Assembly (NCBI GenBank): GCA_016875665.1
Contig: VGPA01000045.1
Location: forward strand, 1 to 9,261
Length of the DNA stretch: 9,261 nucleotides
Direction: 5' to 3'
Origin: Chloroflexota bacterium
GTDB lineage: Bacteria > Chloroflexota > Limnocylindria > P2-11E
Shown: piece after piece, positions 5,505 through 9,261 of the stretch
Layout: each line of letters opens with the position of its first letter
How positions within the stretch are numbered: position 1 is the stretch's first letter
The notes under the pieces: model-generated
The model's input: the letters and a program-made list of their open reading frames with translations, nothing else
Told to the model about the DNA's origin: nothing
Database searches by the model: none
Program-made: the position numbers and the translations under genes

Positions 5505-7148
5505 GTGGTCCGCGCACTGACGCGCGAGCCCGCCGTCGCCCTGATGGCAATGGGGGTGACGGCGGGCATCGCGCTCACGCTGCTCTACCCGCTCGCGAGC
5601 GTGCTGGGCGAGCTCGTGGCGGGAGAGAATGGGTTCGACCTCACGCCGCTGGTGCGCGTGCTCACCAGCCCGGTGGCACGCACCACCATCGGCAACACGT
5701 TGCTCCTCGGGCTACTTTCGGGGCTGCTTGCGACCCTGGTCGGGCTCGCCTTCGCACTGGCCACCGGCCGGGTGGCCACGGGTCCGCTCCGTACCGCGCT
5801 GCGGTACGCGGCGCTGCTGACGCTCATCGCCCCACCGTTCGCCCTGGCGCTCGCGACGATCTTCCTCTTCGGGCGGCAAGGCCTCATCACCAAGCACCTG
5901 CTCGGCATGGAAGTCAGCGTCTACGGGCTCGCCGGATTGCTGTTCGTGCAAGTGGTCACCTTCTTCCCGGTCGCGTTCCTGATCTTCGACGGGCTCGTGC
6001 GGCACATGGACCCTGCGCTCGAGGAGGCGGCGGGGAATCTCGGCGCGTCGCGCCTGCGCGTCATGCGCACGGTCACGCTGCCGCTCCTGCGGCCCGGATT
6101 CGCCGCGGCGTTCCTGATCATCTTCGTCGAGAGCCTTGCCGATCTCGCGAACCCGCTGCTCATCGGCGGTGACTTCAACGTGCTCGCCTCGTCCACCTAC
6201 CTCGCGATCGTCGGCGAGTACGACACGCGCAAGGCGGTCGCGTACGCGTTCGTCCTGATGCTGCCGTCGGTGATCGCGTACTTCGTGCAGCGCATCTGGG
6301 TGGAGCAGGCCACGGTGGTCACGGTCACCGGCCGGGCCTCCGCGGGAACGCTGCGCGGATTCGGCGCGGGGGTCAGCGCGCCGCTGCTCCTCGGCACCTC
6401 GCTCGTGGCCGTGCTGGTCGTCCTGCTCTATGCGGCGATCATCGCCGGGGCCTTTACGCAGCTCCTCGGCATCAACAACTCCCTGACCCTCGACAACTTC
6501 CGCTTCGTCCTCTTCGGCATCGGCTCGCGTGCGATGAGCGATACGACGTTCCTCGCGGCCGTCGCGGCCCCGCTCGCAACGCTGTTCGGCTTCCTGGCGG
6601 GCTGGCTCGTGGTGCGGACGCGTCTTCCCGGGCGCAGCGCCTTCGACTACCTCACGATGCTCGGCGCCGCCGCCCCCGGCATCGTCCTTGGGCTCGGCCT
6701 GCTCCTGGCCTTCAATCACCCGCCGCTGCTGCTGAGCGGAACAGCGGCGGTTTTCGTGATCGCGTTCTCGATCCGCACGGCCCCGCTCGCGATGCGCTCG
6801 TCGATCGCCGCGCTCCTCCAGATCGACCCGCAGCTGGAGCAGGCGTCGGCCAACCTCGGTGCGGGAACTCTCACGACGCTGCGCCGCATCACGGTTCCCC
6901 TCGTCCGCGGGGCGCTCCTCTCGGGCCTGATCTTCTCCTTCGCGCGCAACATGACCGCACTCTCGACGATCGCGCTGCTGGTCACGCCGAATTGGCGGAT
7001 CATGACCGCGCAGATCCTCAATGAGATCGACGCGCAGCGGCTGGGGTCGGGCGCCGCATACTCGACGATTCTGATCGTCATCGTGCTCTCGACCGTCGTG
7101 TTGCTGCGGCGCCTGTTCGGGCGCTCGGCGCTGGAGCTCGCGGCATGA
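5505..7148 (+). CDS. ABC importer permease with two fused membrane domains (FbpB/AfuB-like)
   Basis: This 547-residue inner-membrane permease carries two BPD_transp_1 domains in one chain, as in FbpB, AfuB and ThiP. About twelve hydrophobic segments are visible, near residues 11-36, 66-88, 100-122, 138-163, 198-220, 245-264, 292-316, 348-370, 384-404, 408-425, 468-490 and 520-536. Each half contains the EAA coupling loop that docks on the ATPase: EEAAGNLGASRLR...LP (173-193) and EQASANLGAGTLT...VP (445-465). Because both halves are in one protein, no second permease gene is needed. The GTG start lies seven bases after the binding-protein stop; its Shine-Dalgarno is weak (AGGT at 5492-5495, overlapping that stop), which suggests translational coupling. 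The stop overlaps the ATPase start by four bases. Length is normal for the family. Confidence 0.94.
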   Translation: MVRALTREPAVALMAMGVTAGIALTLLYPLASVLGELVAGENGFDLTPLVRVLTSPVARTTIGNTLLLGLLSGLLATLVGLAFALATGRVATGPLRTALRYAALLTLIAPPFALALATIFLFGRQGLITKHLLGMEVSVYGLAGLLFVQVVTFFPVAFLIFDGLVRHMDPALEEAAGNLGASRLRVMRTVTLPLLRPGFAAAFLIIFVESLADLANPLLIGGDFNVLASSTYLAIVGEYDTRKAVAYAFVLMLPSVIAYFVQRIWVEQATVVTVTGRASAGTLRGFGAGVSAPLLLGTSLVAVLVVLLYAAIIAGAFTQLLGINNSLTLDNFRFVLFGIGSRAMSDTTFLAAVAAPLATLFGFLAGWLVVRTRLPGRSAFDYLTMLGAAAPGIVLGLGLLLAFNHPPLLLSGTAAVFVIAFSIRTAPLAMRSSIAALLQIDPQLEQASANLGAGTLTTLRRITVPLVRGALLSGLIFSFARNMTALSTIALLVTPNWRIMTAQILNEIDAQRLGSGAAYSTILIVIVLSTVVLLRRLFGRSALELAA

Positions 7149-8209
7149 GCGCCTTCCTGCGGCTGACGGGGTTGCGCAAGGTTTTCCCCGGTGGCGCGGT
7201 GGCGGTGGACGGGCTCGACCTCGACGTGGCGGAAGGCGAGCTCGTGGCCCTGCTCGGGCCTTCCGGCTGCGGCAAGACGACCACGCTGCGATGCATCGCC
7301 GGATTCGAGGATGCGGATGGTGGGTCGATCGAGCTCGCCGGAGGACGGATCGATGCGCTTCCGCCGGAGCGCCGACAGGCGACGATGGTGTTCCAGGGAT
7401 ATGCCCTGTTCCCGCATCTGTCGGTGTTCGAGAACGTCGGGTACGGACTCCGGGTGCGCGGAGTCGGTGGCGAGGCGCTGCGGGGCCGCGTCGACGCGGC
7501 ACTCGACCTGGTTGGGCTCGGCGGCCTATCGGCTCGTCGTCCGCAGCAGTTGTCCGGGGGGCAGCAGCAGCGCGTCGCGCTGGCGCGGGCGCTCGTGCTC
7601 GAGCCGAAGCTGCTGCTGTTCGACGAGCCGCTCTCGAACCTCGACGCGAAGCTGCGGGAGCAGGTGCGGCTCGAGATCCGGGGGCTCCAGCAGCGCCTTG
7701 GCATCACGAGCGTGTACGTCACCCACGATCAGGCCGAAGCGATGACGATCGCCGATCGCATCGCGGTCATGGACGGCGGAAAGATCGTGCAGCTCGGTGC
7801 GCCGCGCGAGATCTACGAGGCGCCCCGCTCGCGCTTCGTCGCCGACTTCATCGGGCGCGCGAACTTCGTTCGCGGCACGGTGCGCGGCCGGGTCGGCGAT
7901 GAGCTGCGCGTGGAAGCGCTCGGCGCACTGTGGCGCGCGACGGCGGGCCCGGCGGCGGTCGCCTACGCGGAGGGCCAAGCGGTCGAGGTCATGATCCGAC
8001 CGGAGGACCTGCGTATCGAGGTCGCGGGCTCAGGCGTTCCGGCCACCGTGCTGAGCGCGTCCTATCTTGGCGGCCAGGCGATCTACCAGCTCAGCCACGC
8101 CACGGAGACTCTGCTCGTGGTCGGGGTGATCGAGCGTGGCGGGCGGCTGCTGAAGCGGGGCGATTCGGTGGGCCTGCGCATCGCGGAAGGCACGGTCCGC
8201 GTCTTCTAG
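7145..8209 (+). CDS. ABC importer ATPase, FbpC/PotA-type with TOBE domain
   Basis: This 354-residue cytoplasmic ATPase should form the homodimer that powers the importer. All nucleotide-binding motifs are intact: Walker A GPSGCGKT (38-45), Q-loop Gln84 in VFQGYALFPH, signature LSGGQ (136-140), Walker B LLLFDEP (156-162), D-loop SNLDA (164-168) and H-loop His194. After the nucleotide-binding domain (to about 235) a linker GRANF leads to a C-terminal TOBE_2-like region (about 240-351) containing RPEDLRI (285-291), as in FbpC, PotA and CysA subunits. ATG 7145 overlaps the permease stop as ATGA, a sign of tight co-translation. Sequence alone does not separate iron, sugar-phosphate and polyamine ATPases of this group, so the substrate follows from the binding protein. 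Confidence 0.94.
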   Translation: MSAFLRLTGLRKVFPGGAVAVDGLDLDVAEGELVALLGPSGCGKTTTLRCIAGFEDADGGSIELAGGRIDALPPERRQATMVFQGYALFPHLSVFENVGYGLRVRGVGGEALRGRVDAALDLVGLGGLSARRPQQLSGGQQQRVALARALVLEPKLLLFDEPLSNLDAKLREQVRLEIRGLQQRLGITSVYVTHDQAEAMTIADRIAVMDGGKIVQLGAPREIYEAPRSRFVADFIGRANFVRGTVRGRVGDELRVEALGALWRATAGPAAVAYAEGQAVEVMIRPEDLRIEVAGSGVPATVLSASYLGGQAIYQLSHATETLLVVGVIERGGRLLKRGDSVGLRIAEGTVRVF

Positions 8210-8214
8210 AACGG

Positions 8215-8240
8215 CACGCTCCCGCCTCAGGGGAGCGGTG
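8215..8240. terminator. Shared terminator-like hairpin between the ATPase and PCYCGC genes
   Basis: CGCTCCC (8217-8223) pairs with GGGAGCG (8231-8237); a further CA/TG (8215-8216/8239-8240) pairs across a bulged G at 8238. The 7-base loop (8224-8230) contains the minus-strand stop codon of the PCYCGC gene (8229-8227). The structure begins six bases after the ATPase stop and is nearly symmetric, so it could serve both convergent transcripts. There is no T-run on either side. Confidence 0.4.
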
Positions 8241-8664
8241 TCGGCGTCGCGGGCCCGGCCGGCGACCACCTCGCGTCGATCGCGAGCCGGATCTCGCGGA
8301 TCGACTTGCCCGCGGCGGCAAGGTCCCGGCTCTCGAGCGCGATGCCGACGCAGACGCCGCATGCGGCCCCGTGGGGGTCGAGCTCGGCGGTGCCGTCCGG
8401 CTTGGTCTCGCGGACGAAGCAGTCGCGGTTGCTGCCGTGGCCCAGGTCGCCGCACCCGCAGTAGCACGGTATCCACTTGAGCACGACGCGGTCGGCGACC
8501 GCGAAGGCGTAGGCGGCGCGCACCGCGGGATCGGCGTCGAGCACGTAGCGGGGCCACTGCTGCCGCGGTGGGGCGATGGGCGCGGGCGCGGCAGCCGACC
8601 TGGCGGGGGAGCACCCCACCGCGAGCGCGGCAGCCGCGGCGAGCAGGAGGCGACGGCGTTTCAC
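8227..8664 (-). CDS. PCYCGC-motif lipoprotein
   Basis: This 145-residue exported protein has the hallmark of the PCYCGC-motif family (Pfam PCYCGC), whose function is not known. The GTG start is followed by RRR and a hydrophobic stretch (6-16), ending in AVGC with Cys18 as the likely lipid-anchored residue. An Ala/Pro linker (22-33) comes next. The mature domain holds PCYCGC at 66-71, GHGSNRDCFV (75-84, Cys82), HGAACGVCVG (98-107, Cys102 and Cys105), then a helix GKSIREIRLAID (119-130). Six cysteines in this domain, plus His76 and His98, suggest metal binding or redox chemistry, as inference. GGAG about eleven bases upstream is the best ribosome-binding site. The gene converges on the importer operon and is divergent from the DUF1801 gene. 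The C-terminus (PAGPATPTPLP) looks disordered. Confidence 0.85.
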   Translation of the reverse strand: MKRRRLLLAAAAALAVGCSPARSAAAPAPIAPPRQQWPRYVLDADPAVRAAYAFAVADRVVLKWIPCYCGCGDLGHGSNRDCFVRETKPDGTAELDPHGAACGVCVGIALESRDLAAAGKSIREIRLAIDARWSPAGPATPTPLP

Positions 8665-8801
8665 GATCCGGCCCGCTCCAAGGGCGTCCCTCCTTCTACC
8701 GCTGTGGGCACAGGGTGTGGCAGGGAGCGGTTGGGCGGCAGGGGCCGTCAGTCGCGATTCCGTGGGCCGAACGGCCTGCCAGGACGCCGTAGGCTCCTGG
8801 C
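8665..8801. other. Divergent intergenic region between the PCYCGC and DUF1801 genes
   Basis: These 137 bases should carry leaders for both genes. I find no convincing -35/-10 pair on either strand; TTGGGC (8731-8736) is the best -35-like word but no good -10 follows. GGCC-GAAC-GGCC (8765-8776) is a short inverted repeat, directly followed by the stronger hairpin at 8778-8801. Confidence 0.4.
8778..8801 (+). promoter_or_regulatory. Hairpin ending at the DUF1801 start codon
   Basis: GCCAGGA (8778-8784) pairs perfectly with TCCTGGC (8795-8801), and GCC (8786-8788) pairs with GGC (8792-8794) around a GTA loop. This gives ten base pairs interrupted only by a bulged C at 8785. The right arm ends at the base before GTG 8802, so in an mRNA the start codon would stack at the foot of the stem and the normal Shine-Dalgarno position would be buried. 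It could equally be a protein-binding site in DNA. Confidence 0.45.
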
Positions 8802-9239
8802 GTGACCGCGAAGCCGGCCACTCCGCTCGAGTACATCCGCGCGCTTCCGGAGCCGCGGCGCTCCGAGGTCCGCACGCTGCACGCGCTCATTCGCAAGGCG
8901 GCCCCCGCTCTCAGGCCCCGTTTCGTCGCGTCCACGATCGAGCGGATGAAGAACGGCGTCATCGCCTACGGCGCGGCCAGCTACGTCCGCTCGGACGGCA
9001 AGCAGGTGGAGTGGTACGTGCTCGCACTCGCCGGGAACAGCCGCTCGACTTCGCTGTACACCTCGGTCGTGGTGAACGGGCGGTACCTGACCGCTGGATT
9101 CCGGGACGCGCTTCCGAGGGCGAAGGTCGGGGGCAGCTACATCCGGTTCCGGTCGCTCGCCGACGTGGACCTCGGGGTGATCGCGAGATTCGTCCGGGCG
9201 GCCGCCCGCCGCTCGTCGGGTGGTCGCCGGCGGGGTTGA
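8802..9239 (+). CDS. DUF1801 (YdhG-like) domain protein
   Basis: This 145-residue cytoplasmic protein belongs to the DUF1801 family, small single-domain proteins of unknown function. The family pattern is visible throughout: TPLEYIRALPEPRRSEV (7-23) as the N-terminal helix, IRKAAPAL (30-37), VIAYGAASY (53-61), EWYVLALAGN (70-79), SLYTS (84-88), and the C-terminal VGGSYIRFRSLADVDL (109-124) that matches the family's conserved Gly-x-x-x-Ile-Arg-Phe block. The tail is Arg/Gly-rich (136-145). The start is GTG 8802, because an in-frame TAG at 8790-8792 blocks any earlier start and the family N-terminus begins at once. No Shine-Dalgarno is visible; a 10-bp hairpin occupies that place. It is divergent from the PCYCGC gene and has no evident link to the importer. 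Bases 9240-9261 after it hold nothing that I recognise. Confidence 0.85.
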   Translation: MTAKPATPLEYIRALPEPRRSEVRTLHALIRKAAPALRPRFVASTIERMKNGVIAYGAASYVRSDGKQVEWYVLALAGNSRSTSLYTSVVVNGRYLTAGFRDALPRAKVGGSYIRFRSLADVDLGVIARFVRAAARRSSGGRRRG

Positions 9240-9261
9240 GCGGAAAGCCGTCGTCGGGGCC

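Noticed and set aside
5544..5558. Internal ATG codons as the permease start
   Set aside because: They would remove the charged N-terminal residues and start inside the first membrane helix. GTG 5505 follows the previous stop at coupling distance.
5712..7502. Long open frame on the minus strand opposite the permease and ATPase (596 codons)
   Set aside because: The protein is an Arg/Glu/Gln-rich string without hydrophobic core or motif, while the plus strand encodes unmistakable permease and ATPase motifs.
8030..8614. Minus-strand open frame overlapping the PCYCGC gene in another frame
   Set aside because: It is highly Arg-rich and has no motif; the overlapping frame has a lipobox and the complete PCYCGC pattern.
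7930..8805. Plus-strand open frame running from the ATPase gene across the PCYCGC gene
   Set aside because: It is Gly/Arg-rich without recognisable domains, and it competes with the ATPase TOBE region and the PCYCGC motif protein, both of which are well supported.

Overview
The window is very GC-rich bacterial DNA, packed with genes on both strands. Start codons are often GTG (five of eight genes), and strong GGAGGT ribosome-binding sites precede three of the genes. Three solute-binding lipoproteins (two with twin-arginine signals, Ala/Pro-rich linkers after the lipobox) fit an environmental high-GC lineage. My best guess is an uncultured Chloroflexota relative, but this is an impression from protein style, not a marker gene. 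I see no rRNA, tRNA, insertion sequence, CRISPR array or phage gene.

Layout. Bases 1-217 hold no gene. They contain a good sigma70-type promoter (TTGACA / TATACC) and a leader with a long inverted repeat. From 218 to 3372 lie two tandem, clearly paralogous family-5 extracellular solute-binding lipoproteins (SBP_bac_5; peptide/nickel-type class), with no permease or ATPase beside them. A PfkB-family sugar kinase (3494-4342, minus strand) converges on this pair; terminator-like hairpins fill the space between. Divergent from the kinase, and 72 bp away, starts a complete three-gene ABC importer: binding lipoprotein (4415-5497), fused double-domain permease (5505-7148) and ATPase (7145-8209). The importer belongs to the Fbp/Afu superfamily. 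The binding protein lacks the tyrosine pair expected for ferric iron and carries a His-Asp...Glu set more like AfuA-type hexose-phosphate binders, so its substrate is left open. Next come a small Cys-rich PCYCGC-motif lipoprotein on the minus strand (8227-8664) and a DUF1801 protein on the plus strand (8802-9239).

How the genes work together. The clear functional unit is the importer: the lipoprotein captures the ligand outside the membrane, the 12-helix permease forms the channel, and the ATPase dimer drives it. The tandem SBPs probably feed a family-5 (Opp/Dpp-type) permease encoded elsewhere. The kinase, as the divergent neighbour of the importer, may act on a related sugar; this is inference. 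Most of the window is ordinary transport DNA and I do not see a new multi-gene system. The least explained signals are RNA-level structures: a folded leader ending one base before the Shine-Dalgarno of the first SBP, and a 10-bp hairpin that ends exactly at the DUF1801 start codon.
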